Below are positions 10,790 to 21,849 of a DNA stretch of 64,000 nt, in pieces. The notes below the pieces were generated by a model. It searched no databases and was not told the origin of the DNA. It saw nothing but the letters and a program-made list of their open reading frames with translations. The position numbers were made by a program, and so were the translations under genes. Position 1 is the stretch's first letter, and the number at the start of each line of letters is the position of its first letter. This stretch comes from Hydnum rufescens UP504 (lineage: Eukaryota; Basidiomycota; Agaricomycetes; Cantharellales; Hydnaceae): contig MU129037.1 in assembly GCA_014904985.1 (NCBI GenBank), positions 62,001 to 126,000 of the forward strand, given 5' to 3'.

Positions 10790-10904
10790 CGTTCAGCCGC
10801 TCCAGCTTTGTTGACGGCTGATGGTAAGAATGCGTTTTTTCCATGTTAGACCTGTCCGATATCAAGCCTCGAGGAGACTCACAATGAATAGAAGAAGACG
10901 ACAT
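10790..10904 (-). pseudogene. dsRBD mini-gene remnant (first two exons only)
   Basis: Starts ATGTCGTCTTCTTCTATTCA on the minus strand. It has the same first donor (gtgagt) and second acceptor (accatcag) as the intact paralogues, and an exon 2 reading VNKAGAAERLLHM. The sequence then leaves the family, so the dsRBD proper (exons 3-6) is lost. The upstream promoter block, with its inverted TTGTGGC...GCCACAA motif (about 11149-11200), is still present. Confidence 0.65.
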
Positions 10905-11299
10905 TTTAGAGGATATTCGAATACGGGAGAGAGACGATATATATCGATAATTGGGGCGAGGTTGGAGTTAGCAAGAAGGAAGGAACTCGATTGCACTTTT
11001 ATGCGCCTTTGATTTCCAAAAAACCACGACCCCCTGCGGTTTTTTTCCGGAGGCTTTAGTGCGTGGTGTATGCTTTGACGGCAATGCGTCCATATCCCGA
11101 AACCTCCAAGGTCATACCTTGCGGTATGATCTATTTAGGTAGTTTTGTATTGTGGCAATATCTAAGTACAGGCCGCCGAACATGAGGCAGGAGCCACAAT
11201 TTTTTCTAACCCTAAGCACTGTTATTCTTTCGGTAATAGGGCGGTTTTCGTTTCCAGACCAGGAATAATATGAATTGAACAAAGGCTCGGTATCTCAGA

Positions 11300-13130
11300 G
11301 GGGTCCCAACCCGCCGAACGAAGACCCGCCAAGCCAAACCCCGCGACCGTGACCCCACCAAACGAAGGACGTCCCTAGATTATAACTTTGGTAAGGCTCC
11401 GCCTCACACGTTAATGTCATCCGCGAGACTTTATGGCCCTGGATTGTGCGTATGACCATGAGAACCGGACTAGGAGCAGGGCTCCGATATTTGAATATGC
11501 ATCCCAATCAGACCTCGCGGAGGGATGCTCATAGTCAGAAAACGATCACGTACGACGGTATATACGCTTCGGAGGCAGATACATAGCACGAGAGTTGGGC
11601 AGATTTAAGCATACGTCCCATGGAGAATGACATGGCTGAAGAGGTCCGGGAGTTCTAGGGTATGGGGACGCAAATGGAGGACCGCCACAGGAATTCCATC
11701 TCCGGGGGCCTTGAGGAGTAATCGTGAAGACGGGGGAATTATGGATCCTTATTCGTGTATGATTCAACTTCGACGAACTCCTGGGCTCCTGGCTAGCAAT
11801 AGCGGCATGAAAATGAAATACTATACAAAAGAAGTGGTCCCAAGATGTAGAAATCAACGCGGAACAACAGCGGAACAACAAACGAAACACAAAAATTCCC
11901 TATGGAGAATATGTCACATTCATTGGCCGATCTACTCACTGTGATTGCCGCGGTCTTCACAGCGAGCGAGAGATGGGGGCGCAACAGTGAATTACACAGA
12001 GGTGTATATTTTCCCGGTTCACGTGTCACGTCGCGATCTTCTCAATTCCAAAAAATCGCCAAGCTGGCGAAAGCTCGTGGAAGTATGATCCTTCCTAATG
12101 GACCCCATGGAGGAAATAGGTCAATTTGGGGGGTTGCAACCAGGTCATTGCTAAGGGCGCCTCGTGCTGCCGCCTATACCTGGAGTCTCTGTGACTGTAA
12201 ATACCGGAAACCCTGTGAGACACCAGGGTTACTCGTTTAGCCTGGCAAGTGAACGAATCTACATCCCTGAGATAGGTGCTGTGCCACCACGAATCACCAC
12301 TATAACAGGCCTGACTAAATCCCCACCGGTCGGTGACGCACGAGATATCAACCGAATACTGACTGCTGGCTGCCGGCTACCACTGGAATTAGAACCATAT
12401 CGTCAATTACAGATTTTGTTCCTTACTGCCTGGCCCCACGAATTCCAAATAATATTTTACTCACTGGTCACATCCAAAGGCATAAATTGTTTATTTTGTA
12501 AACGATGCTTCCTCTGAATGAATTGTATCCCCGATCGAAGTGATTCGACAACTCATTCTGAGCGTTCACGACTCCACGATATCCGCGACGTTCGCATAAT
12601 TCCCATTGGACTGTGTCAATTAGCGTTACGGGTCCACTGACCGATCGTGAGTGGAGCAGGATGCTTTACCATGCATGATTTGACTACCTTGGCGGCGTGT
12701 CATAAAACCAAAAGGATAAAAAAATTAACGCAAGGATTTCCTGCAGAGACAATATCGATTTATTTGTCGCGTTCGTCTCCTGTCGTTGCCGAGCCCAGCG
12801 AGCAGAGCTGGAGGGGGCGCAAAATAGAATTGGGTGTGTTCGGCATGTGCCGGCTCACGTGCACCCAACTTGCTCAGTCAAGCGAAACCATTGCAAAAAT
12901 GGCATGATGGGTGAAATATGTACATCCATTCATTTCACTCCAGAACGCGTTAATTTCGCTCTGGACGGCGAGATTGGTTCGTGGAAGCAAAGCATCCACT
13001 GGCTCCCTGGCTACGCCAGCAAGTTGTTGTCTTCATGGAATGCATTCGTCTGTCTAATCCATCACTTCGATGTTCTTGTTATACTGCGCACACAACTATT
13101 GTATTATCTTCCCGTCAAGGAAGATGCTGA
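11300..13130 (+). pseudogene. unknown gene 'D', left-arm copy
   Basis: Reverse-complement partner of 23430-25170. Recognisable pieces are ENRTRSRAPIFEYAS (about 11462), LADLLTVIAAVFTASERWGR (about 11922-11981) and, after frame breaks, YSFSLASERIYIPEIGAVPP with ARDINRILTAGCRLPLELE (12230-12400). The last block is also open in the right-arm copy, with mostly conservative changes. I do not recognise the family. Frame changes around 12420-12480 and the loss of the continuation into IVHFINDASSEG mark this copy as the more decayed one. Confidence 0.5.
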
Positions 13131-13229
13131 GCATAACCCTGTTTGAGCTACAGTACGTTATTTGTTGCTTGGAGCGTTGACGCCGAAATCAAAGATTATT
13201 AATCACGTTTGTGAAATCAAAACAGCTCT

Positions 13230-14245
13230 CTGCATTCTAGGATTCGTCCTGATCTCCCGATATAGCTTTATCTCGCTTTCTACTCCGTTTCAGCTATTTG
13301 TTCGCTTAGGATCGCGTTTATGTTTTCGGAATCGGAAATTTGTTCTCCAACAATCACAGTAGACCGGGTTCCAGATCTCATTTCGCGACGGGCTGCCTGT
13401 CCCGAGGCGATAGTGTATAAATACGCAAAACAGATCCCCTGAAAATGCTCGTTTACGGGACTTCCGTTCATCGCCTCCCCCGTTGCGATCTCGAGCGATC
13501 TAAATGTTCTTCATGAGAAGCCATCTTACCCACCTTCTGTACCTTGTTCTTGTGGGGCTGCCACGTTTATTTGGCCTAACCGGCCACCATGCCCAGACAG
13601 AGTTCCCGACGGAAGGCCAGCTGTTCTACTCTTGCGGGGCTGTATCTTGAAACGAAATATATCTTCATGGCATTATCGGCCCATCTCATGCCTTCGTCTA
13701 ATCCCGTGTCTTGTACTGGGCTTCGGTGACCCGCACATTCGTCTTCAAAGGGAATACCTAAATGAATTCCCTGCGGCGATGTCCCCCCATACTCGACTTA
13801 TCACTGGAGCATCATAGACGCTCCGACGCCTTCATCGCGTCGCTACGAGAATGGGAAGCGCGGCCCGTGACCCAGTAGAGGTTTAGTTGAACGAATCTCT
13901 GCTTTATGCAAATTCAAAACAAAGATGGCACCCCTCGGAAGGTATCTCGAGATCATGGCGTTCAGACACTAGTCATCTACACGATCGCCGTGGGACCAAT
14001 GCCCAGTACTGGGGAAGAAGACCTCGCCGAGTCCTTCAGATGCAATTGTGAGGCTCAAAGTGATCCATGGGTCATGGGCAGAAAGAGACGCGGGCAACTC
14101 AGGTTGTTTTCCATCCCGGCTCCCTACTTTGGGGTGTCACTAGAAAGAGAGGTCCGGTCCACTTTCCTATTCCCTGAATCACAAATTTATGGATTGGAAA
14201 GTGATGTTGGTTATTTTTATTTTATTTTGTAAGGGTGGAGCGAAA
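13230..14245 (+). pseudogene. promoter plus eroded gene 'Y' copy
   Basis: 13230-13440 is the promoter block with gtataaatac at about 13419. It is followed by the same leader words as at 9.9 kb (ctgccacgtttat, ttctactcttgcggggc). Coding similarity fades after about 13750, and the rest to 14245 holds no frame I can defend. It converges on the intact dsRBD gene at 14.25 kb. Confidence 0.45.
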
Positions 14246-14249
14246 CATG

Positions 14250-14863
14250 AGCTATGTTATTACACATTTAGGGCCCTCGATTATTCCTAGCTTGATCAAG
14301 GCTTCCTACAGAATGGTGCGTTGTCAGTGGCATCCGAACATTTGATATCCATATCAGCAATGACATACTCTGGCAGCCCGGTCTTTGGCCACCTTTAACC
14401 CAGCCCCAGAACCTGACCCCAGCGGGTCTCCATCAACTGTGGGAGCAGAGAGAAATGTGTAAGGTTAGTATTAGAATCTACAAGGAACGAGTGACCTGCT
14501 CACGCACCTATCGCAGTGGCCTTCCATTGTGTGGGTTTGGTATCGCCGCTTACTTCGACGGACTCTTCCTGCGTTTTGATGAAATCATTGCATCGTTACG
14601 GGCGAACGGTCAATCGTGCGTATTCTTCATAAGAGGACTATCACCATACCCTCCACCTGAGCTCCTGCTTGCTGCTTCTCAAGCTGAATCATATGGTGTA
14701 AGTGATCGCCGGTGTCCCATCGTATTCACCCCACCTACCACTTATTCAGCAGGCGTAAGTGACCTCCTGCCTTGGTGACAGCTGATGGCGAGAATATGTT
14801 TCGCGCGTCAGACCCGTCCAATATCTCGCCTCGAGAAGACTCACAGGGGTAGGAGGAAGGCAT
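14250..14863 (-). CDS. small dsRNA-binding-domain protein (intact copy L2)
   Basis: Six short exons on the minus strand join in frame from ATG at 14863 to TAG at 14250 and give about 92 residues. The protein is one dsRBD and little else. Exon 2 gives helix 1 (SVTKAGGHLRLLNKC). Exons 3-4 give ELRWREESVEVSGDTKPTQW and KATAI. Exon 5 gives the strand-turn VDGDPLGSGSG followed by LKVAKDRAAR, and exon 6 gives EALIKLGII. This matches the canonical order LNN..L, W.EE, W..T..V.G, G.G.G, K..AK..AA..AL..L. The KKxAK-type lysines that contact dsRNA are represented by LKVAKDRAAR. No signal peptide or catalytic domain is present. A TATA-like tttaacacataaaac lies upstream. The binding role is inferred from the domain; partners are unknown. 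Confidence 0.8.
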
Positions 14864-15067
14864 TTTATAGGGTATTTGGATATGGGAGAGGGAGGATTGT
14901 TGCAGTGAAGTTGGCGGTGGCAGGAAGGGAGGAGCTCGACTGGATTTGTTTTATGTGTTAAAGAACCTACGACCCTGAGTGGTCTTTTTTGGAGGCTTGT
15001 GGCGTGGTATATGCTATCGATAGCAAGCACCCACATGCCCAAACCTCCACCATTCATATCCTCTATT

Positions 15068-15135
15068 TAGGCAGTTATCAATTGTGCCAATATCTAATTA
15101 TGGGCGCAGAACATGAAAGGGCCACAATTATATGG
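15068..15135 (-). promoter_or_regulatory. inverted motif upstream of dsRBD copy L2
   Basis: Arms aattgtgcc (about 15079-15087) and gccacaatt (15121-15129), about 33 bases apart, lie about 220 bases upstream of the start codon. This is the L2 version of an inverted motif found in front of six dsRBD copies. One arm carries a single change (TGTGCC for TGTGGC). Confidence 0.5.
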
Positions 15136-15229
15136 TGGTGTTTTTCATTTTATTCCCTGACCCCGAACGCTTTATTCTTTCGGTCAATCGGACGGTATCT
15201 TATAGAATTGCAAGGATCTAAGATGGACA

Positions 15230-15400
15230 CTTATTCATGCCAATAAAACGTAGATTCTAGAGATCTCCCTAAATCAGGAGACAAGATAATTTCCGAATCC
15301 TGTTTGCAGATATGTCAGTGCTACCTTCCATAGAGGAAGCTGGTGATAGTGACTGCGAAGCATCAATGTGTGCATACGAATCCGACTTACTGGACTAAAG
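15230..15400 (-). other. block C, upstream flank of the dsRBD unit
   Basis: Reverse complement of about 28490-28615; both copies contain the words ccaataaaacg, gagacaa and taccttccatagaggaagc. It marks the outer edge of the L2 unit. Immediately to the right, sequence of opposite orientation begins, so a rearrangement junction lies near 15400. No gene is apparent. Confidence 0.45.
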
Positions 15401-15534
15401 AAGTGGAGGCCCGATGCCAAATCTTCAGGTCTCCGCAACCCACCCTCGCTGATGGTAGTGATTCGAATGCTACATCAGGCTAGGAAAGCCGCCAAAGTGC
15501 GGCCCCTCAACCAGCCAACAGTTGACAGAGCCAC

Positions 15535-15765
15535 TGGGTTCTGGTTCTGGGCCAAAGCTGAGGGTGGCGAGGGCCCAGGCGGCCATGGTGCGTCATTGTG
15601 GATACACAGCATTAAATATTAAGATTTCAATAACACTCACAACACACCATTCTCCAGGCAGCCCTTGTCAATCTGGGAGTGATAGAACACTCGGGACTCG
15701 GGACCATAGTTCCTTGTTCCGTTCCACACTTGAATAATAGAGCAATTCACCCGAGTCCATACAAA
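15535..15765 (+). pseudogene. dsRBD mini-gene, 3' remnant (copy R0)
   Basis: Contains exon 5 with LGSGSGPKLRVARAQAAM after an acceptor ccaacag, a normal donor gtgcgt, and an exon 6 reading ALVNLGVI. One base is missing near the start of exon 5 relative to intact copies (67 instead of 68 bases), and exons 1-4 are absent. It is therefore a truncated pseudogene cut by the junction near 15.4 kb. Confidence 0.6.
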
Positions 15766-15799
15766 TTACAGATGACAAGGATGGCTCACTGGGAACTTG

Positions 15800-17060
15800 T
15801 TACGTGAGCCTTCAAATGTGCATGAACACCGCCGAAGGACGTCGGAGATCTAGAATGAATTGGAAACAGCCCCACCAATTATCGGGGAGACGTTCCAATC
15901 TTCCGAGAATCGAGAACACCCCCATAATTGAGAGAGAAGAAGGGTGAAACAGACCTCTCTTCTGTGCGATGCCTCTGAATCTCCGGTTAGTTCGAACGAC
16001 ACAGGGATTGGGATAGCATGTACAAAAATGCGGACGCATGTCTGCGCCGATGCATCACCCTAAGGCTCGCCGAACTCTTCTTGGTGGTCCCGGACGTTGC
16101 TCCCAGAGACTATTATCACATTTCCCACAGCATATGATGGCGTTGACGATGATGAGATATCTGTCTGTGGCCTTCCAGAAAGACGATTGAAGTGAAAGGT
16201 ATCTCGAAGATGGAAGCGCTCATCACATCGAGGCACACGCTGTCCCGTAAAATTTTGCCGATGGCACGACCTCGATCGCAGGTGCAGGACGAGCGTGGAA
16301 AGACACCCCATTGGACACGGGAACATTCTGGAAGGGGTCTTCTCTGCTGTTTATTTCCATGCGCAGGGGTCCGTGTATCTTAGGATTCCGTGGATCACCT
16401 TTCCGGCCCAGCAGATAGGAATATTTCGAATGGGTCAAACCATGCACGATACACTGGCGATAGACTGAATATGTCATAGCTAACGCGGGGGACATCAGAG
16501 TTGTGCTAAGTAATTGTAGATATTGCCTTGAACGCGAACGTGCGGACCACTGAACCCGAATCCAAGATTTCGAGGTGACGGAACCGGACGGAGGTAAGGT
16601 GTACGGAGGACAGACCATGAGAGGAACGGATCTCTGGCAGAAAGACATATTTCGTCCTTTGAGAACTGTGATCAAGAAGTCTGCCCGGGAGCAACAACCG
16701 ATAGGTCGGAAAACGTAGCAGGTTCCACGATAATGAGACGGAGGAAATCGTCAGAAAAGAATTTGGATCACTTTCAAGTGCAGGGGGTGCTGCGACGGGC
16801 AGAAGGCTAATGAGGGAATGTTCTCAACGCATCGTATGCGTCGTATGCGTACTTATGCCCTATCACATCCATACATTATCTTCATAAAAATGAGACCTTC
16901 CGCCTGAACTGTCGTAACTGGTGAGGAAGCAATTTACCAAGTCCGAGAGTAGATACGCGATCGCGAAGCGATCAGCCGAAACGTGAGCAGGAAGCAAGAC
17001 AAGCATATGTCGGGAAGATCAGGTCGAATCGTTGGATACACGGAATATATTTGGTTGCAG
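15800..17060 (-). pseudogene. gene 'Y' copy R0 with its promoter
   Basis: The promoter block is at 16840-17060, reading leftward. Minus-strand coding-like pieces are ILDSGSVVRTFAFKAISTI at about 16500-16560 and FHFNRLSGRPQTDISS followed by SYAVGNVIIVSGSNVRDHQE at about 16080-16210. The copy at 26.5 kb has FNRLSGGQETDVASL, then SYAVGTVHIVSRSNVRDHQE. The replacements favour similar residues, which hints at past protein-level constraint. I do not recognise the protein. Confidence 0.4.
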
Positions 17061-17199
17061 AGAGTACAATTCAAGTCCTTTAGTTCTGTGTCCAAGCCCC
17101 AAGCAACACGGAGGATAGTTGAGTCTCCGTAGCTATCGCGATTACGCTGGAATTTAGGCCCAAAGTCTTCCGTCGAGGTGCGTCCATGGAGCGTTGAAG

Positions 17200-17600
17200 A
17201 GATAGCACGAGGTTAATGGTCTCGCCACAAACGCTCGCCCGACGAAAGGCCTTCAAGTTAGTCGCTCATAAGTACTCGTGACTTTTGCTTCCGATAAATG
17301 ATGGTGACCTTCAAACTCCACGGGACAGAGATTCACGAAATTTGTGACATAGTAGGCGAGGTCTTAAAGTTTGTATGCAAATTCTCTCTCAATTTTGCGG
17401 ACATTCCATCATTCGCACACATCCCTCCAAACAGAATATCGTTATCAAACTTCACGGAGATCGCTAGGGGTTAATAACGACTAAGTATAGGTCACAAATC
17501 CTGGTTTATCTAAAGTCGGAAGCTTCCAAAGTTACCTTCCCATACAGGGTATTCGATGTGCTGCCGCCTTGCATGTTCCTTCTGAGAAATACTGGGGGAG
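17200..17600 (+). pseudogene. MSM1 5'-end fragment (central copy)
   Basis: Starts with the upstream word cttttgcttccgat. It then carries a shortened exon (ggacagagattcacgaaatt, compare MSM1 ggacagaggctcgcgaattt), followed by the start of MSM1 intron 2 and its flank (ttaaagtttgtatgc, cctccaaacagaat). The HIGH motif is lost. Confidence 0.6.
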
Positions 17601-17639
17601 GAAAAGGAGTACGGCTAGTATTGTTTGTATGGATTCACT

Positions 17640-18026
17640 GAACAAGAAGCGCTGACTGATCTAGTGCAGTAACCTGCCAATAGACTTCATGGGGTTACTG
17701 ACCTCATGGAGTTCTTCCTATGTTTTCACAACACCATCGCACGGGTCAGGGACAGTGAATGGGCCAAATTTTTGGTAAGAGGACGACTGGGTATCACACT
17801 ACGCTCCATGCTAAATTTCGCTTGTTCCCTTGCAAGCTGGGTTGAATAGTGTGAGTGAAGGTACCCAAGCAGATTCGCCTTACCACTTACAAGTTATGCA
17901 GGAGTCGTATGGGCCCACTAGCTCTGGTGACGGCTGATGCTAAGAATGCATTTTTCGCATGTTAGATCCTCTGGATATCTCGGCTCCGAGTCGAGAGGAC
18001 TCACAAAGATTAGAAGAAGGCTCCAT
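17640..18026 (-). pseudogene. dsRBD mini-gene, 5' remnant (copy L1)
   Basis: Minus-strand exon 1 starts ATGGAGCCTTCTTCTAATCT and exon 2 ends RLLHN. A 34-base exon 3 ends NLAWS. Exon 4 begins EELHEVSNPMKS but shifts frame before its end. Exons 5 and 6, which hold the G.G.G and K..AK..AA motifs, are missing and replaced by MSM1-flank sequence. The inverted motif persists at about 18263-18323. Confidence 0.6.
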
Positions 18027-18384
18027 TCCAGAGGATATCCAAATAGGGGGGAGAGACGATTGTTATTGAAGTTGGAGTTGGCAAGAAGGAAGGAGCCCGA
18101 GTGGACTCGTCTATGTGGGCCGTTCATTTCAAAGGATCGACGACCCTGGGTGGTTTTTTTTTGGAGGCTTTGGTGCGTGCGATATGCCTTCACCAGCATG
18201 CATCCGCGCCTCCAAACCTCCGGGGTTCATACCTTGATGGTACAACCTATTTAGGTCGTTATGAATTGTGGCAATATTTATAATAATTATACGAACGCCG
18301 AACAGGAGGCCGGGGCCACAACTGTATAGCCGCACCTTTTCCCTGACTCTAAGCAGAAGCTACACTACCATGACGTAGAAGGTC

Positions 18385-19910
18385 TCAGTCCCACCATAGA
18401 TGCATGGCATGATCGTACAAGGAACAGCTAGCAATTAAACTAGATTCTTCACCCGCGGAACCCCATTTCCAGTCCACCTCATACGCTAAAGATGCGCGCT
18501 CGTCAAATCGGATAGTAACTGACCACTTATTATCTACCGGTTCTTCTTCAACCGAGCTCATCGCAATCACACTGTCATGGAGTCGAACGACTTTGAAGCC
18601 ATCATGCATGGATGCCACCAAGAGGTCTTCTTTCCGCTCGATATTCGGATGGTATTTAACTCGCCATGCTGCACCACCCACGTTGACAGATATCGGGGGG
18701 CGTAAAGGATAACGAATATCAAATATCCGTACGGAATCATCGTAGCCACTCGATCCAATAATAAAGATCGATGTTTTGGAGGGAAAACTGCGACTTGGAC
18801 TCACCTTCCAGCCGCTAAGAGATGTTCTACATGCGGGTGGCATTGGATCGTAGTCACTGCAGCATCAAATCTGCAGGGCATTAGATAAGCAGATGGCATG
18901 GTGATTCACGACGTGTTTGCCTTTTATTGATGAATATTGGCTGGCCGAATCCTTGGCGGATATCCCAGCCTTTCATCTTGCAATCATCACCGCCTCTCAC
19001 AAAAGTTTCAGCGGTTTGAACGATCAATCAGAGGGACTCATTACCAGAATATATGATATTTTCGTCGTAGTAATTCCATGCCGCGATCCAGGCTTCAAAA
19101 GTCGTGGGCAGGCCACGATCCAAGATGCTCCCACCTAGAACATGAAGGCGTTATCCTAGACAGCTGTCCGCCGGAACGCGAGACAACAATGGATCCGAGC
19201 CTCGAAAAGCTCAAGTTCACGACAGGCGCAAATCAGATAGGAAAGAATCGCATACTATTCGATATGACGTCGATTCGACCAGTCTAGAGAAAGACATAAC
19301 ACGGATTCAGGAGCGCAAGTAATTTTCTGGTGCAGAGATAGCCTGGTCTGACGGGATTTCAGGATGTAGCGGTACACGGAAGGCAGCGAATGAGAACCGA
19401 CATACCTCGATAGAGTCCAGCCGATGGACATCAACACACCCGGCAGCATCAGCCATCGCCAACAACGGACCATCATCACAACGATGGTGGGACCTAAATA
19501 TCGACGTCAATGGACATTTAATGTATGTCAGACGAATGCACCATTTCATGTCTAGAATTGCGGGATATTCAATTCGTTGCAATTCCGCACTGCTTCGCAA
19601 TTAGATAGTTGAGCACAATCACAGAAATACGCTTTACACTTCATCCCTTTGGGAGGTCCATTTATACAGTAAACACCGGCCGAGTCTCTTGTGTGGTGCT
19701 GTGCTCTCGACAGTGTCCTCAGATTGATCGAGGGGGGGGTACAGGGTCCACCGCCGAATGAGATGCCAACTGGTACGTCCCACAGACAAACAAATCAGTA
19801 TATCGAGTATCCGGACAGAATTCGACAGAGTCTGCGGAATACTCGGTATCTATATATGCAGCAGACATTTCGTCGCACGCAAGCCCTTCTGAGAGTGACT
19901 CCTGTAGCAA
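18385..19910 (-). pseudogene. DPH7: near full-length DPH7 (diphthine methylesterase) pseudogene
   Basis: DPH7/Rrt2 is the WD40 enzyme that demethylates methylated diphthine on EF2 so that diphthamide synthetase can act. In order on the minus strand: DTEYSADSVEFCPDTRYTDL and FVCGTYQL (19740-19860), AILDMKW (about 19555), GPLLAMADAAGCVDVHRLDS (about 19420-19470), LCLSLDWSNR (about 19290), WPAHDF then EAWIAAWNYYDENIIYSG (about 19060-19110), GGDDCKMKGWDIR, CHPHVEHLL, GYDDSVRIFDIRYPLRPP, GGAAWRVKYHP, DLLVASMHDGFKVV, ASLAYEVDWKWG and the end LIASCSLYDHAMHLWWD with TGA. Introns are present. It is broken: an extra T in the run at 19097-19100 shifts frame between AHDF and EAW, and a stop and frame change follow DWSNRR. 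The active gene is presumably elsewhere. Confidence 0.85.
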
Positions 19911-20069
19911 GTACGGATGTCCGTCGGATGGTGGGGGCCTTAGCGAGTTGAGGGGCTTTGGGAAGAAGCTAGTGATTTGTTTATGTGATGGGTACCTATC
20001 ATAACGACGGAGAATGCCCGTCGATCACCTGATCACTGAACAGAGTGGTCGCCTACACAATACGCATTC

Positions 20070-20640
20070 CTGCCCACCAAATGACACAGGGGCACTGCAC
20101 CTTATTAATACTCTCCGTAACTGCGGCCGATTACCCTCCGTCCCATGGCCTTGCGAAGTGAAGGTTATAGGCACTCCAGTATCGGGCATTTGTTCAACAG
20201 CGTCTACTCACCTGCACGATCCAGCCCAATCTGTTATTCTCAAATCGGACACCGACCGAGCATGACCTCAAAATCCAACACACTCCGCCTCTCGATGGGA
20301 GAGTGACTCACGAATTTTGAGGCCGTACAAATGGAAGATTTCATGGGCCTTCCGGTCCTCCTCAAATTTATGCCCATTCCAACATCCGTACTCACATCCC
20401 AACGGAATTTATAATATTTTTTTCGCCGCAAGGCGTTATGGACATCGCCCGTGGTTAATAATGGCGATAGGTTCCAGACCCTAGTTCATTAGACCGTCAG
20501 ATAGCTCCAAAGTTATTCGACCGTATTCATGATTTTATTCACAGCCCGCCATGCATGTTTCTCATGCTGGTTACTCTGCCGAAAATCATGCGCTACTTCA
20601 AGGGCCCGTATTCTGTCGCCTTGCGTGGCATGATGTACTA
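20070..20640 (+). pseudogene. MSM1 5'-end fragment (right of centre)
   Basis: Contains ctgttattctcaaatcggac (MSM1 has ctgttattctcaatacgggc), caccgaccgagcatgacct and ctcgatgggagag. Sequence of the following exon end and intron 2 flank follows (ctcaaatttatgccc, caacatccgtactcac). The Rossmann-fold HIGH exon is disrupted. It lies next to the DPH7 pseudogene in the opposite orientation. Confidence 0.6.
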
Positions 20641-20930
20641 GGATGTAATACGTCCGATTTTGAACTATCGTTCTCTTCATCCGTCAACGAGGACGGACTG
20701 GATAGTCGGAGTATTTGATTATTGGGGCTTTATTCCCATTCCGATTCCAATGGCTCACGATCACCACGCCATAGCAGCTGTCACCATCTTCAGGGATAAC
20801 AGATGGGGCAAAAGCTTCGGAAGGCGCGCTTCGTGGGCATTTGTAAGATTATTGAGGATACGTACACGCGTGTCCATCGGGACTATTCCTGTTCCATAAA
20901 CAGAGACTGTGCTACTCCGAAAAACAAGGG
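20640..20930. other. non-coding spacer in the duplication centre
   Basis: About 290 bases with no gene or repeat that I can match. It separates the MSM1 fragment from the dsRBD promoter block that starts near 20930. Confidence 0.4.
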
Positions 20931-21232
20931 TCAGGGGAAAATACCGCAATATAATTGTGGCCCCTGCCTCGTGCTTGCTGTGCACAATTGCCACAATTTT
21001 TAATTACCCGAATAGGCCAGATCATCGAGATCTGACCGCTGAAGGCTTCGGGGTGTGGATACTAGACAAAGACCTATATCATGCACCAAAGCCTCCGAAA
21101 AAACCTGCCAGGGTAGCAGACCCTTGGAAATGAAAGGCGCATAAAAAGGGACGAACTTGAGCACCCTCTTTCTCACCAACTCGAACATCACCTCGACAAG
21201 CCTCTCTCTCCCGTATTCGAATATCCTCTAAG

Positions 21233-21823
21233 ATGTCTTCTTCCTCTACTCCTTGTGAGTGTCCTCGGGCCCCGATATCCGACGGGTCTGACGTCAAAAC
21301 CCTGTCCTTAGCGCCGGCTGTCGTGGCGGCTGGGAGTCACGCCCGCGTGTTAAACAATGTGTAGGTGGGATGTGTTGAATCCAACAAGGCATCTGTGATT
21401 TACACCAGACAATGCTCAGCTTGCAAGGCAACAAGATCTTAGATGGAAGGCATGAGCACCATCCTCTTACCAAAAGTATGCGTGATTTAGCATCCAGTCC
21501 GATCACATACAATAATTTCACAAAAATATAGGAAGAGCTCGTTGAGGTAAGCCAAAAACCACAGTCCGTTTATTGGAAAGTGACTGCCGTAGGTCCGTCA
21601 GCACTTAACATTCAGTAGCCGCGTGTACGACATGATACTGACCTTACACATTTTTCTCCGCTCCCACAGTTGATGGCAACCCAATGGGATCTGGATCTGC
21701 CCCCAAATTGAGGGTAGCCAAAGACCAGGCCGCGAGAGTATGTTTCTGGGGATACCATGTTAGATTGTTGTACACTGACAACGTGCCATTCTGTAGCAAA
21801 CACTCATACTCCTAGGAATATAG
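21233..21823 (+). CDS. small dsRNA-binding-domain protein (copy R1, probably damaged)
   Basis: Exon 1 starts ATGTCTTCTTCCTCTACTCC. Exon 2 gives VVAAGSHARVLNNV, exon 4 EELVEVSQKPQSVYWKVTAV, exon 5 VDGNPMGSGSAPKLRVAKDQ with AAR, and exon 6 QTLILLGI with TAG at 21821. Exon 3 is about 30 bases instead of the 34 seen in the intact copies, and its donor is gc rather than gt. That would shift frame unless a different splice is used. The dsRBD residues are otherwise well kept. It is either a recent pseudogene or spliced differently from its paralogues. The inverted motif is at 20953-20998. Confidence 0.55.
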
Positions 21824-21849
21824 TGTTAATTGCATTATTTTGTTTTCTT

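Noticed and set aside
12164..12517. Possible rRNA fragment (words like ctggctgccggctaccactgg)
   Set aside because: The surrounding sequence does not follow small-subunit rRNA, and the block keeps an open protein frame in both inverted copies.
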